The notes: a model not told the origin generated them from the sequence alone. DNA of 64,000 nt from Chitinophaga filiformis (GCF_023100805.1 NZ_CP095855.1:3079001-3143000); one strand, 5' to 3'. Numbered from the stretch's first letter, positions 8,798-19,105 are shown. Numbers and translations: made by a program.

Positions 8798-9781
8798 ATG
8801 GAAACAAATGCCATGAATGTAGTAAACGTGGGATCAATACTGGATGACCTGCTTACGACAGTAAAAAAGGAAGCCATTCCGGAATATGTTTACCTGAACC
8901 GCTCGGCTACAGCTCCCCACAGGAATGCGTTAGGTATCAAGGAAGATACATTGCCTGAGCTGTTGCAGCTATTAGGTATTCGCAGTCTTATGATAAACAG
9001 CAGTTATGACCATACACCATTAAATGCATTACGCATTGACATTCCACAGGCAACCAGTGAAGAATATTTATGGCCTTACCTGAGAAAGGACAACGTGATC
9101 CGGGAATTACAGTCCTTATTCAGCAATTGCCTGATGGTAGGTTTTGATAACTGGTCTGCCATCTCAAGTGCTTCAAGTATATGGGATGGTTTGCTGAGCG
9201 ATGTGATCAAACCCCTTGAAAGAAATGACATCGAGTTCCTGTTCTACCTTGGAGACCCCGTTGCAAAGTTATCTTTCCAGGTCGGCGAAGCACTGGATAT
9301 TGTAAGCGACTTTTCACTACATGGTCAGGTGACTTTTGCCCTCGACGAAAGTGAGGCCATCAGCCTGTGGAAGATGCTGAATGGCGTCGGCAGGGACGTT
9401 TCGTTAGGGGAGCAGACCTACGTGGATCTGCAAAGGAAATACTATTCCATCTTCAGAACAATGGATATTGCCCGGGTGCTGATCTACTCCGCCTCTAATG
9501 CGCTGGTATTTACGGCGAAAGAACAGTTTGTGCTCACCCGCAAAATAGTAGACCATGAAATAGAAGCGGCCCCGGACGCACGCCTGAATTATATCGTTGG
9601 CTTTAGCACCGGCCTGGCTTTACATCTTAGTATGGCACACTGTATAGCACTGGGCCTGATCGTATTTGGCGCCCAGGGGGAAGTGAAGGCAAGCCCCGAA
9701 AAGAAAGACCTGGTGAGATATACGGAGGAATGGATCGCCGATCTGCAGAAAACCGCTACTATTCATCTGTATGGGGAATAA
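8798..9781 (+). CDS. Hypothetical protein, mostly helical
   Basis: A 327-residue protein from the first ATG (a TTG twelve bases upstream is also possible). I do not recognise the family. It has no signal peptide; the longest hydrophobic stretch, near residue 270-290 (GFSTGLALHLSMAHCIALGL), could be one membrane helix or a buried helix. No catalytic motif stands out. It is preceded by a 190-bp gap after the bestrophin gene and followed by an NTF2-like gene after 109 bp, so operon membership is uncertain. The base composition is like the neighbours. Confidence 0.6.
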   Translation: METNAMNVVNVGSILDDLLTTVKKEAIPEYVYLNRSATAPHRNALGIKEDTLPELLQLLGIRSLMINSSYDHTPLNALRIDIPQATSEEYLWPYLRKDNVIRELQSLFSNCLMVGFDNWSAISSASSIWDGLLSDVIKPLERNDIEFLFYLGDPVAKLSFQVGEALDIVSDFSLHGQVTFALDESEAISLWKMLNGVGRDVSLGEQTYVDLQRKYYSIFRTMDIARVLIYSASNALVFTAKEQFVLTRKIVDHEIEAAPDARLNYIVGFSTGLALHLSMAHCIALGLIVFGAQGEVKASPEKKDLVRYTEEWIADLQKTATIHLYGE

Positions 9782-9890
9782 CCCTGGTCATAGCCGGTAA
9801 AATAAAAATTTTGCAGCCCTGACAACCCTACTGACATAGGGTTGTCACTTCCCTGTTCCAACTTTGTCCTAAATACTAAAACGGACATAT

Positions 9891-10256
9891 ATGACTACAC
9901 AGGAAGTTGCAAACAAGTATTATGAGCTGGCTTGCCAAAACGAATACATCCGGATACAGGATGAATATTATGCTGACAATGTCATCTCTGTGGAACCGGA
10001 ACATGCAGCCGCAAGGGGTATGCAGGTTGTTACAAAAGGGAAACCAGCTGTTGTAGCCAAAGGCGTGGCTTTTCGTGAATCACGTGAAGAATTGCATAGT
10101 CAATCCTGTAGCGAGCCATTGGTTACGGTAGATTTCTTCAGTGTTATACTGAAAAGAGATATCACGTTTAAGAACAGAGGCCGCGTGCAACTGGAAGAGA
10201 TTGGCATTTTCCAGGTAAAAGACGGGAAGATCATATTGGAACAGTTCTTTTATTAG
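9891..10256 (+). CDS. NTF2/SnoaL-like protein
   Basis: A 121-residue protein with the layout of the SnoaL-like NTF2 fold: an N-terminal helix MTTQEVANKYYELACQN, the segment DEYYADNVISVEP, and a C-terminal beta sheet ending GRVQLEEIGIFQVKDGKIILEQFF. The family includes small cone-shaped enzymes and binding proteins, so no specific reaction can be given. No signal peptide. It stands alone before a shared bidirectional terminator and the convergent SusD gene. Confidence 0.7.
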   Translation: MTTQEVANKYYELACQNEYIRIQDEYYADNVISVEPEHAAARGMQVVTKGKPAVVAKGVAFRESREELHSQSCSEPLVTVDFFSVILKRDITFKNRGRVQLEEIGIFQVKDGKIILEQFFY

Positions 10257-10283
10257 ACAGATTCCGGACAGGGGTAAAACAAA

Positions 10284-10311
10284 GAAGGCCGGAGAAATTA
10301 CTCCGACCTTC
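10284..10311. terminator. Bidirectional terminator hairpin
   Basis: An 11-bp stem with one mismatch (GAAGG-CGGAG paired with CTCCG-CCTTC) and loop AAATTA lies between the convergent NTF2-like and susD genes. The minus-strand side is followed by a T-rich tail, so it best fits the end of the susC-susD transcript. Confidence 0.65.
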
Positions 10312-10409
10312 TACCAGTGTACCTGGTAACGTGGGTTGAAACCTGCCAGATATGAAATCTGTAAAAAATATTCAGTGCCCGATGCATTGCTAAGATTGTC
10401 TCATGACAA

Positions 10410-12125
10410 TCAATAGCCCGGATTCTGTTTCAATATTCTTGCGGCGTTCAGCACATTCTGACCTATAGGAAATATTGTTGTATGATCGTCTGCATCCGGT
10501 TGTTTGTCCCACCATGTACCTGTATGGAAAACACCCCAACGCACGAGATCAGTTCTCCTTCTGCCTTCTACCAGGAACTCACGGCCCCATTCATCCAGCA
10601 TTTCCTGGTCTGTCAGCTGACTACCATTCGCGTTGTACAGGCTGGGTGAACCGGCAGGATAATTACGCGTACGCACTGCGTTTAACAAGGCTGCTGCGCC
10701 TGGCCTGTCTTCAGCTCTGTATTTGCATTCCGCAAGGGAATAATAGATCTCCGCCAGCCTTATTTCTGCATAGGCAGAACTTATTTTATTGTCATCATCG
10801 TTTGGATAATAGGGATATTTTATAGGGAATACGCCTGAGTTATGATCGCCATGATTCATATTTGACTCTTTGTCACTGATCTTAACGCCCGGTGGTGTAT
10901 TCAGGAACATGCCTACCTGATCGCGCAGGAACAGCGCATAAGGCCCTTTGTTACCTCTTACGGTATCCGTCTTTCCATCTGCATTTACATATGGCAGGTA
11001 ACCATAGAGGAACATGCCTTCGCGTTTGCTGTTGCCCAGGTTCTTGTATTTCTTAAGACGGTAGTCATCAGGATAACGCTGGAACTTCACAAAAGGCTTA
11101 CCCATCGTGAAAGTATATTCTACGCTATCCACATCACGGCCTGGTTGTAAGGCATATTTCGGGTTGGCTTCGCCAAAATCAGTAAAGCCAAGATAGCGGG
11201 TGGCCTGATAAGGCATCATCCAGAAATACATATTGCTTGAATACTGCCAGTGGGTAAGTCCGAAACTTCCAGGGAAACCGAAAATGGTCTCGGCCGACTG
11301 ACTGTTGTTATAGTCAAACGGTGCATCCCACCTGTTTTCCAAAGCATAAGTACCATATTTGCCATCAATGATGTCCTGACATACCGTAGCACAATCAGTA
11401 AACCTTTCCTTACCGGTATATACCTTGGCATTCAGATAAAGACGTACCAGCAGTGCTGCTGCACCGCCTTTTGTCCACCGGCCGATAGCATTGGCGCCCA
11501 GGTCCTGCCTGGTAGGTAGGGCAGGGATAGCCTCTTTCAATTCTTTTTCAATGAAGTCAAAAGCTTCCTGTGGCGTTACCTGCGGCCCGGATTGCGTTTC
11601 TCCCTTTACCTTGGTAACAATCACCATGTTCCTGTAAAGATCAAGTACGCGGATATTGAGCCAGGCCCGTAACGTTTTCAGTTCGGCGATGTAGTCGTCC
11701 AGCTCTGCCTGAGTGAGGTTGAATTTGCCCGGGTTCTGAATGCCCTGCAGGTCTTCCAGTGAGTTGGTGGCCAGGTTGATACCCTGATAGAGGGCATTCC
11801 AGGCGTCACTGGTGTAATTGTCGTTAGGCGTCCAGGTATGGTAATGCACCCGCTGGTATTGTGCGCCATCGTACCAGTCGCCCTGCCTGTTGAGGGTCAT
11901 CAGTTCATCTGTACTGTTTTCCTGCAGCATGAAGGTAGCCCCTCCCTGTATGCTCCAGTAGGAGTGCTCGAAGGGCCGAAGGAAGTCGCGTATCACATCT
12001 GCCTTCGTTTGCAGAAAGTTATCGGAGGTGATCCTATCGTATAGTTTTTCATCGATATTAGTACAGCTGCCGCTTAACAGTAGGCCTGTCAGCAGGATAA
12101 AACAGCTTTTTATATTGCGTTTCAT
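10410..12125 (-). CDS. SusD/RagB nutrient-binding lipoprotein
   Basis: A 571-residue protein with a lipoprotein signal peptide (MKRNIKSCFILLTGLLLSGSC, lipobox Cys about residue 21). The helical TPR-type SusD core includes YQGINLATNSLEDL, the segment RAWLNIRVLDLYRNMVIV, and the C-terminal SusD signature EIRLAEIYYSLAECKYRAED and LDEWGREFLVEGRRRTDLVRWG. It is the surface lid of the SusC channel encoded 19 bp upstream. The substrate cannot be told from sequence; no glycoside hydrolase is adjacent, so the glycan or peptide target is open. Confidence 0.95.
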   Translation of the reverse strand: MKRNIKSCFILLTGLLLSGSCTNIDEKLYDRITSDNFLQTKADVIRDFLRPFEHSYWSIQGGATFMLQENSTDELMTLNRQGDWYDGAQYQRVHYHTWTPNDNYTSDAWNALYQGINLATNSLEDLQGIQNPGKFNLTQAELDDYIAELKTLRAWLNIRVLDLYRNMVIVTKVKGETQSGPQVTPQEAFDFIEKELKEAIPALPTRQDLGANAIGRWTKGGAAALLVRLYLNAKVYTGKERFTDCATVCQDIIDGKYGTYALENRWDAPFDYNNSQSAETIFGFPGSFGLTHWQYSSNMYFWMMPYQATRYLGFTDFGEANPKYALQPGRDVDSVEYTFTMGKPFVKFQRYPDDYRLKKYKNLGNSKREGMFLYGYLPYVNADGKTDTVRGNKGPYALFLRDQVGMFLNTPPGVKISDKESNMNHGDHNSGVFPIKYPYYPNDDDNKISSAYAEIRLAEIYYSLAECKYRAEDRPGAAALLNAVRTRNYPAGSPSLYNANGSQLTDQEMLDEWGREFLVEGRRRTDLVRWGVFHTGTWWDKQPDADDHTTIFPIGQNVLNAARILKQNPGY

Positions 12126-12144
12126 TTTCAGACGGAATTAGACT

Positions 12145-15100
12145 TTAGAAATTAAGTTGAGCACCAAAAAGCAGCTGGGTGGTGGCGGGATAGTAATTCA
12201 GACTGCTGTTAACGCCTGGATACAGACCATTCACCGGAACGAGATCAGGATCGCCCCCGGTAAATTTCGTGAAGGTGTACAGGTTCCTGGCGGTAACATA
12301 AACGCGCAGGGAACTGAGGTACCTGAACCGTACAGGCTGTGTGTATCCGAGCGACACATTATCTATCTTGACAAAACTGCCCGATTCCAGGAAATAGTCA
12401 GACAGGGCTGAACTGGTGGACGCACTGGTCAGCTTTGAATATTTACTGCCATCATAAGCGGTGGTCAGCACATTGGCGTCCGACTGTGTGGCTGGCGTAC
12501 CAAGATAGAATGCTACAGTGTTGAAAACTTTATATCCAAAGGAGCCGCGCAGGAATATATTCAGGTCCCAGTGTTTGTAGGTAAATGAGTTGCCCATGCT
12601 GGCAGTAAACTGCGGAAGACCGTTGCCGATAAACTGCTTATCGTCATTATTGGCTTTGTCTGCCGTAACGATCTCGCCTTTTCTGTTGTATACCAGCAGT
12701 GCGCCATTCTCATTCACACCGGCCGATTTCAGTGCATAGAAACTACCGATACGTTTATCTTCCTGTAAACGCTGCAGGTTGCCTGGACTGCCCGGCGCCG
12801 GCATACCCACTACATCCAGGTATTTCTGTCCTTTGAAAAGATCATTGGAAAAGGAAACGAATTTGTTGCTGTTGCTGGCGCCCGCGAAGGAAATATTGTA
12901 ATTAAAGTTCTTTTTCTTTATCACGTTGGCGTTCAGCTGTAACTCCAGGCCAGAGTTTTTCATGGTACCTACGTTTGCATAAGTCTGCCCCTGGATGTTG
13001 GGCGGATTTGATACAGCGTAATATCCCAGCAGGTCTTTGTTGGTGCGGATATAGTAGTTGATACTACCTGAAATGCGGCTGTCCAGTACTTCAAAATCGA
13101 CGCCCAGGTTAAAGTTGAGCGCTTTTTCCCAGTGCAGGTTGTAGTTCGTATTCTGGCTGGGGCCCCATACCTGGTAGGTCACCCCGTTGAATACATAATA
13201 GCCATAACCGCTATAGGTATCGAGCGACAGGTAATTATCGAAGTCCTGGTTGCCGGTTTCTCCGTAGTCAGCCCTGATCTTCAGTTCATTCAACCAGGAA
13301 ATGCCCTGCATGAATTTCTCCTGGCTGATCCTCCAGGCAGCTGATACCGCCGGGAAGTATCCCCATTTGTTATTGCGTCCGAATTTGGAAGACCCCTCTC
13401 TCCTGATGCTTGCTGCCAGGAAATATTTCTGGTCCAGGTCATAGTTCACACGACCGAAGAAAGCCACCAGCCGGGAGCTGTTCTTATACGAGCCTACGTT
13501 GTTCTGCCCTTCTTCCAGGTTCCAGAGGCCGGAGCCGAGGTTGTTCCAGGTCAGCACATCGGAAGGGAAGTTCTCGTTGGAGCCGGAGAGGCCGGAATAG
13601 GTGAACTGCTGGAAGGAATAACCGCCCAACAGCCGGATGGCATGCTTGCCAAAATCCAGGGAGTAGTTGCCGATCCATTCGAAACTCTTCTGGTCACTCT
13701 CATCATATTTCTGTGAGGCTGTGTTCCTGCCGGTTCCTCCGTTGATAGGAGCTACGTTGGTATTGGTGCTGGGCGTAAAATGCATTTCGCGGAAAACAGA
13801 ATTCACCTGGCCTACCGTAAGGATTGTATTCAGGTTCTTCAACAGGTTGATCTTGAAGGAGCCGTTCATATCCAGGTATTTGATATCTTGTTGCGCTAAT
13901 ACGTTTTTGGCTGCTTCTACCGGGTTGTTGGAAAAGAAACCGGTCCTGATATAGGCATATTTGCCCGTACTGTCGTAGGGAGACAGCGTTGGGTTGAGCG
14001 TCAGAGCATAGTTGAAGCCGGAATAGTCAGCCATGTTGGTCTTTGCCATCCTGGGCGCTACGTTCAGATTCACGCTGTACAGGCCATTAGCAGAATTGTG
14101 GTTCAGGTTGACGCGTGCGCCGTATTCTTCTTTGGATGACCGGTAGTCAATACCATTGGCCTTGCGGTAGTCGGCAGACGCCATGAAATTGGTACGATCG
14201 GAGCCTCCGGAAAACTGCAGGGTATGTTTCTGCGACAGCGCAGGATTCCTGCTTACCGCCTTCAGCCAGTCGGTATTGCCGCCGTGGTCTACGCCGCGTT
14301 TGTGTGCGAGGAACTCGTCCCTGGAAAGTACGGACAATTTATTGGTGATGAAATCCATGCCCATGTAGCCGTCATAGAACAGGCGGGAATCGCCGGTGCC
14401 CTTCTTGGTAGTGATAACGATTACGCCATTGCTGCCGCGTGTACCATAGATAGCGGAAGCCGCGCCGCCTTTAAGCACATCTATAGACTCAATATCGTTC
14501 TGGTTCAGGTTATCTATATTCCCGCCCGGAACGCCATTGATCACGTACAAAGGCCCAAGTCCCGCATTACGGGAGGAAACACCACGCAGCTGTATGCTGG
14601 GCGTAGAATTCGGATCTGCCGCGGCGCTGTTGGCGATGGTAAGACCAGCCACTTTTCCCTGCATGGACATCAGTGCGCCGTTGCCACCTACTGACAACAG
14701 TTCTTTGGAGGAAAGATGGGTAATGGCACTGGACACTTCCTTCTTATTCAGGGTACCATAACCAACACTTATCACATTTACGCCGCCCAGCGTGGTTCCC
14801 GAGGCGGAAAGCGCTACTGTGATCTGGTTCCTGTTGCCCACTGCAATGGACCTTTCGGTATAACCGATGTATGAAACAATAACTGTGATATTGGCTGCTG
14901 CATGTTGCAGGGTGAATTCTCCCTTCTCATTGGTGATAGCACCATTGGTCGTGCCTTTGATGGCAACTGTAGCCCCTGCCAGCGGAACGCCGTTTTCGTC
15001 AGTTACCTTTCCACGCAGGAGAAAACTGGCGGGAGTGCTTGTGTCCCGCTGTTGCCGTTGATTAGCTTCGATCAGTACCACCTTTTCCCGGATAGTATAG

Positions 15101-15420
15101 GTAACCGGCAGGCCCTTCAGCGTTTCATTCAGGGCGGTGGCAAGGGAAGCATCTTTAATATCTATGCTGATAACAGTGGATTTGTCCAGCACTGTTTCAT
15201 TCCAAAGGAATGAATAGTCAGTACGGGCCTCAAAGTACCTGAATACTTTCTCAAGCGTGATCTTTTTCGATGAGATGGTCAGGCTTTGAGAAAAGCCGGC
15301 AGCACATACATGCAATGATCCGAAAAGAAGCAGTGTAGCAGTGATCCTCATAATTAATAGCAATTTGGCAGGCAAACGCCTTCCCCTGGCGGGTACTTTG
15401 CCGCAAGCGAGTAGTTCCAT
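12145..15420 (-). CDS. SusC/RagA TonB-dependent transporter with STN domain
   Basis: A 1091-residue outer-membrane importer. After a signal peptide (ending near AAGFSQ) there is an STN domain (ITLEKVFRYFEARTDYSFLW), a carboxypeptidase-regulatory-like domain (GKVTDENGVPLAGATVAIKG), a plug with the SusC motif DVLKGGAASAIYGTRGSNG, and a 22-strand barrel. The STN domain normally signals to a FecR anti-sigma factor, and fecR plus an ECF sigma gene lie immediately upstream. The pair imports a nutrient and, when occupied, likely turns on its own operon. The barrel looks complete. Confidence 0.96.
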   Translation of the reverse strand: MELLACGKVPARGRRLPAKLLLIMRITATLLLFGSLHVCAAGFSQSLTISSKKITLEKVFRYFEARTDYSFLWNETVLDKSTVISIDIKDASLATALNETLKGLPVTYTIREKVVLIEANQRQQRDTSTPASFLLRGKVTDENGVPLAGATVAIKGTTNGAITNEKGEFTLQHAAANITVIVSYIGYTERSIAVGNRNQITVALSASGTTLGGVNVISVGYGTLNKKEVSSAITHLSSKELLSVGGNGALMSMQGKVAGLTIANSAAADPNSTPSIQLRGVSSRNAGLGPLYVINGVPGGNIDNLNQNDIESIDVLKGGAASAIYGTRGSNGVIVITTKKGTGDSRLFYDGYMGMDFITNKLSVLSRDEFLAHKRGVDHGGNTDWLKAVSRNPALSQKHTLQFSGGSDRTNFMASADYRKANGIDYRSSKEEYGARVNLNHNSANGLYSVNLNVAPRMAKTNMADYSGFNYALTLNPTLSPYDSTGKYAYIRTGFFSNNPVEAAKNVLAQQDIKYLDMNGSFKINLLKNLNTILTVGQVNSVFREMHFTPSTNTNVAPINGGTGRNTASQKYDESDQKSFEWIGNYSLDFGKHAIRLLGGYSFQQFTYSGLSGSNENFPSDVLTWNNLGSGLWNLEEGQNNVGSYKNSSRLVAFFGRVNYDLDQKYFLAASIRREGSSKFGRNNKWGYFPAVSAAWRISQEKFMQGISWLNELKIRADYGETGNQDFDNYLSLDTYSGYGYYVFNGVTYQVWGPSQNTNYNLHWEKALNFNLGVDFEVLDSRISGSINYYIRTNKDLLGYYAVSNPPNIQGQTYANVGTMKNSGLELQLNANVIKKKNFNYNISFAGASNSNKFVSFSNDLFKGQKYLDVVGMPAPGSPGNLQRLQEDKRIGSFYALKSAGVNENGALLVYNRKGEIVTADKANNDDKQFIGNGLPQFTASMGNSFTYKHWDLNIFLRGSFGYKVFNTVAFYLGTPATQSDANVLTTAYDGSKYSKLTSASTSSALSDYFLESGSFVKIDNVSLGYTQPVRFRYLSSLRVYVTARNLYTFTKFTGGDPDLVPVNGLYPGVNSSLNYYPATTQLLFGAQLNF

Positions 15421-15632
15421 ACTTTTGTGAAAGTGGATTTAAAAGTTAAACAGTCAATTCGTACAATCTTGGTTGGATAACGAAGAATCCATTACCTGCG
15501 GGTCCTGACTGCAATCAGGATCCGCTTTCTGTTATTCTCCGTATGCTGGATAAAAAGTCGGCTAATAGTCCATACGTGGTTCAGTTTAATTGTGGAAAAA
15601 ACATAATTCGTGGAAAAGTGGCCCTGTGGCCG

Positions 15633-16796
15633 CTATGGCAGTATTGTTATTGTTCTGTCGCTGATGCTGTAGTGTACACCGTTCGCTCCTAAAAATTCCA
15701 TTACTATCGATAAGTTCACGTTCCTGTGCAGGGAGCCGCCGATGTGGATGTCGGGGACTTTTCCCTTATAAACTACGTCTACGTCATACCATCTGGATAT
15801 CTGGCGCATCAGGTCTGCAAAATCAGTTTTATCAAAAGATAGCCTGTTCCTTGTCCATGCGGTGATCTGGTCAGTATCTACAGCCTTTGCTGACAGATGG
15901 CCGCTGTTCCTTTCCATACGTGCCTGCTGACCAGGTCTGAGCACCATTTCCTGTGCATCGGTGCGGAGTTTTACCGCGCCTTCCAGTAAGGTTGTTCTGG
16001 AATTATCTTCATCGCTGTAGTCAGTTACATTAAATTGTGTACCCAGTACCACCACTTCGGATTTGTTCAGTTGTATCACAAAGGGTGCATCTGCCGTCTG
16101 GGCCACCTCCAGGTATGCCTCGCCGGAAATCTCTACTCTTCTTTCGCTTCCTGCAAATACAGTTGGAAACCGGATACTGCTGCCGGCATTCAATAAGACC
16201 TGTGTACCGTCAGACAGCATCAGTTTGAACTGCCGTCCCCGCGGGGTGCTTACCATATTATATACAGGCGCGCCGCGTCCTACAACGCCATCTTTGTGAT
16301 AATTGAGCCGTCCTTCTTCTTTCAGCAGCCGGGCGCTGCCCTGCTGTGCCAGCACCCCGTTAGATGAGCTGTCCAGCAATATCTGGCTGCCATTGGCGAG
16401 TGTCAATACAGCGCCATTCTTACCAGGCGGTGCATCAAAATTCCCCGCGGCTGTTACATTAATGGGAACGGGCTTACTACGCGGTTGCCGTGAAATGGTC
16501 ACAAACAGGGTGATGACTGCTGCCGCGGCTGCCGTTACTGCTACTGCTTTCCACCAGCCGAATACAGGCTTTCTGTTGTCCAGCCTCGTTTCCAGCAAAG
16601 CAAAAACCTCCGCAGGATCGTAGTCCTTCGAATGAACGGCATATGCCGGATCCTGGAATGTTTCATCCAGCCACTGATCTATGACTTCCGGATAGTTACC
16701 TGCATGGATATAGGCATACAGCTTTTCCAGGTCTCCCTCCTGTAGCGTATTGTCCCGGTATTGTTTCAATAACTGTTCGAATTCCTCCTTGTTCAT
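15633..16796 (-). CDS. fecR: FecR-family anti-sigma factor
   Basis: A 387-residue single-pass inner-membrane protein. The N-terminal 80 residues are cytoplasmic (sigma-binding), a membrane helix follows (WWKAVAVTAAAAAVITLFVTI), and the periplasmic part carries the FecR domain including YNMVSTPRGRQFKLMLSDGT and the DUF4974 C-terminus ending VNLSIVMEFLGANGVHYSI. It receives a signal from the STN domain of the neighbouring SusC and controls the sigma factor encoded 71 bp upstream. Intact and of normal length. Confidence 0.95.
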   Translation of the reverse strand: MNKEEFEQLLKQYRDNTLQEGDLEKLYAYIHAGNYPEVIDQWLDETFQDPAYAVHSKDYDPAEVFALLETRLDNRKPVFGWWKAVAVTAAAAAVITLFVTISRQPRSKPVPINVTAAGNFDAPPGKNGAVLTLANGSQILLDSSSNGVLAQQGSARLLKEEGRLNYHKDGVVGRGAPVYNMVSTPRGRQFKLMLSDGTQVLLNAGSSIRFPTVFAGSERRVEISGEAYLEVAQTADAPFVIQLNKSEVVVLGTQFNVTDYSDEDNSRTTLLEGAVKLRTDAQEMVLRPGQQARMERNSGHLSAKAVDTDQITAWTRNRLSFDKTDFADLMRQISRWYDVDVVYKGKVPDIHIGGSLHRNVNLSIVMEFLGANGVHYSISDRTITILP

Positions 16797-16867
16797 AGTA
16801 GTATATCAACAGGGTATGCCCCATCCGTAGTATAGACGGATGAGCAACAAAAAGGAAAACATGGTTT

Positions 16868-17497
16868 TCAGAAAAAATAAAAAAAAATATGTCCCAGGTG
16901 TAGAAGTCCTATGATAATTAAACTGTCCGCTTCCTTTACGAGTATTTTTCTCAATAACAGCAGGGCGCGCACCATATAGGTTTTGGAGGAAAGGGGAGAA
17001 ATGTCCAGGCGCCCGGCAATCTCCTTGTGGCTCAGCCCTTCCAGCTGGCTAAGTGTGAATACCTGCTGCAGTTTGAGTGGCAGGCTGCTGATGGCAGCTT
17101 TGACCTTTTCGCTCAATTGTTTCTCCTCCAGTATTTCCTGTGGGGAAACCCCTTTGGCGGAAAAATAATGTAGCAGGAATTCCCGGTTAGATTCCCGGAA
17201 TATGGCAGTTCTCAACTGGTCACGTACGAGGTTGCGTGCGATTGTATATATATAACTGTCAAAATTTCTGACAGCCGGCAGTTTTTGCCGGTGATCCCAG
17301 ATCTTCAGAAAAATGTCCTGGGTCAGATCTTTGGCCTGCTCAGGAGACTTTGTCAGGTGGAGGCAGGCGCCGAACACCTGGCCCCAATATGTTTCAAATA
17401 AGTACTGATAGGCCTGCCTGTCGCCATCCGCCACAAGCTGCAACAACTCCTGATCTATATAATGCTTATTGTCCAATAGTACCCAAAAATAAGGCAC
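16868..17497 (-). CDS. ECF RNA polymerase sigma factor (Bacteroidota FecI-like)
   Basis: A 209-residue sigma-70 family protein with region 2 (YQYLFETYWGQVFGACLHLT, then DLTQDIFLKIWDHR) and region 4 with a helix-turn-helix (LPLKLQQVFTLSQLEGLSHKEIAGRLDIS). It is first in the sigma-fecR-susC-susD set and presumably directs transcription of the susCD genes when FecR is relieved. A hydrophobic C-terminal tail (IIGLLHLGHIFFYFF) is a feature of some Bacteroidota ECF factors. No TAnnTTTG promoter was clear upstream. Confidence 0.93.
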   Translation of the reverse strand: MPYFWVLLDNKHYIDQELLQLVADGDRQAYQYLFETYWGQVFGACLHLTKSPEQAKDLTQDIFLKIWDHRQKLPAVRNFDSYIYTIARNLVRDQLRTAIFRESNREFLLHYFSAKGVSPQEILEEKQLSEKVKAAISSLPLKLQQVFTLSQLEGLSHKEIAGRLDISPLSSKTYMVRALLLLRKILVKEADSLIIIGLLHLGHIFFYFF

Positions 17498-17657
17498 TAT
17501 ATAGGGCTTTTTTTTACATTAGACAAGCAGGCCGGCAATTTAATGACCGCTGATGACTACCTTTTTATTCAGATAGACAGGCCTGACCGCTGCTGACAGC
17601 AGGAAATGCGCCAGGTCAGGTCCGTGAGATCTGAAGCAGATAATTGCCAAAACAAAA

Positions 17658-17679
17658 GGCCGGTCTACACAGACCAGCC
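17658..17679. terminator. Terminator hairpin after lipase gene
   Basis: A 9-bp stem with one mismatch (GGC-GGTCT with AGACC-GCC, loop ACAC). T-rich tracts lie on both sides, so it can end the minus-strand lipase transcript and also read-through from the other side. Confidence 0.6.
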
Positions 17680-17760
17680 CTGGTTCTTTTTATATAACTC
17701 TTATCCTGACGGCTTGTTTTCAAACCATCGTTTTTCTATTTACATTTTTAAATGATCAGA

Positions 17761-18768
17761 TCAAACTGGCTGTAGCAATGGCTGTCTTGCCACTGATACA
17801 GGTAGTGTTACACCGAGGTAGTTCGCATAGTTGCTGAGTGCATGCTGGTCGCCCGCCTGGCCAAACCAATCCTGAACAGTGTTTTGATCATTGTCACCAT
17901 ACAGGTCGGTTTTAAAGATCGTGTAGTTATGTTGTGGTTGTTGGTATCCATAGAGGAGGAACACGCCTGCAAGCAGGAGGAAGGCTTCTCCGAGACTAAC
18001 GGTTTGTCCCTGATAGGTAACTGTAATTTGAGCAGCTTCAGGCGGAGCGGCGTACAGCGTGGCAGTGTAAACGAGGCCGGCAAAAACAGGGAAATTAGGG
18101 ACAATATCATTTGAATTCTGATAATGCCATGCGTTGGTTAATGGCAGCTTGGCATCGAGATCATTTGCAAAATCGCCGTTACCTGCAGCTGGTGCGGCAA
18201 AGGTGAAAAGAGAAATATTGTCGGCAGACAGTCCCTGTTGCTTCAGTGTGTCTACGTAAAAGGATGTATAAACATTGGCTATATTTCCGCCCAGGCTATG
18301 CCCGGCAATAATAAGCTGTTTGCCATTCCCGGTGGTATTCGCTAATAAATATTCGTTTATGGACAGGCCGGAACCGAGGGAATCCTGCATGAGCAACATG
18401 TTTGTGAAAGCAATATAAGCCCCCGTGCTGATCATGGGTTTTGGAGTACTGGCGTAAGGCCAGTGTGCCATTGTTACTACACCCAGATCTTCCAGAACCC
18501 AGTTTGCAAAGAGGTCCCAGTCACTAAAAATGCTGTGGGGTGGAACCGAGCCGCGTATGATCAACGCATAGTTGTTCCCCGTGGAGTCTACTGCAATAAA
18601 TGCGTAATTCGCATCGATCGTCTGGATACCATTCCAGACTATTTTCCAGCCCAGCTTTTCCATGTCTCCATTGGGGTCTGTAGAGAAAGGGATGGCGCAA
18701 AGTTGTACGGCAATCTGGGCATTTGCTGTTTGATTACTGCCACTTGTGTTGCGGGTAATTGTTCCCAT
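17761..18768 (-). CDS. Class 3 lipase-like alpha/beta hydrolase
   Basis: A 335-residue protein with the nucleophile elbow LIIAGHSLGGNIAN (Ser of GHSLG) near residue 157, a candidate acid in HYQNSNDIVPNFP, and a candidate His near the C-terminus in GDQHALSNYANYLG. The early segment YALIIRGSVPP resembles the oxyanion region of fungal-type class 3 lipases. There is no obvious signal peptide, so export is uncertain. It stands alone between divergent genes and has its own terminator. The ester substrate is unknown. Confidence 0.85.
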   Translation of the reverse strand: MGTITRNTSGSNQTANAQIAVQLCAIPFSTDPNGDMEKLGWKIVWNGIQTIDANYAFIAVDSTGNNYALIIRGSVPPHSIFSDWDLFANWVLEDLGVVTMAHWPYASTPKPMISTGAYIAFTNMLLMQDSLGSGLSINEYLLANTTGNGKQLIIAGHSLGGNIANVYTSFYVDTLKQQGLSADNISLFTFAAPAAGNGDFANDLDAKLPLTNAWHYQNSNDIVPNFPVFAGLVYTATLYAAPPEAAQITVTYQGQTVSLGEAFLLLAGVFLLYGYQQPQHNYTIFKTDLYGDNDQNTVQDWFGQAGDQHALSNYANYLGVTLPVSVARQPLLQPV

Positions 18769-19105
18769 AGTTATGGTATTTTGAAGATGAAAAATGACGG
18801 GATTAAACTGGTTACTTTTATTGTGGTCTGTGGTTACTTTGAGTATCTAATTTAACGAGTTTAAATGAATTCCAAATAAAATATCGTCCCGTTAACAATT
18901 TTCTGTCAGTAGACCAGACACAGCAGCATGGCGCGTTTCCGAATAGAATATCATTGTTCAGGAAGCTTATTTTATCTTGATATATGGAAAAATATATCCG
19001 CAATTTTTTTCCTTTACTCACAGTATCCGTCGAGTATGCGGCTTGTTAGACGGATCGTTATATAGAGTATATTTGCTGCAACTTTAACCCTAAAAAAACG
19101 CACTT
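18769..19105. other. Intergenic region between divergent lipase and DinB genes
   Basis: A 337-bp AT-rich gap between divergently transcribed genes. It holds the probable DinB promoter listed separately and presumably the lipase promoter, which I could not place. No RNA gene or repeat was seen. Confidence 0.6.
19043..19075 (+). promoter_or_regulatory. Bacteroidota-type promoter for the DinB gene
   Basis: TATATTTG at 19068-19075 matches the -7 consensus TAnnTTTG, and a TTG lies at 19043-19045, 22 nt upstream. The ATG is 30 nt downstream of the -7 box. Confidence 0.55.
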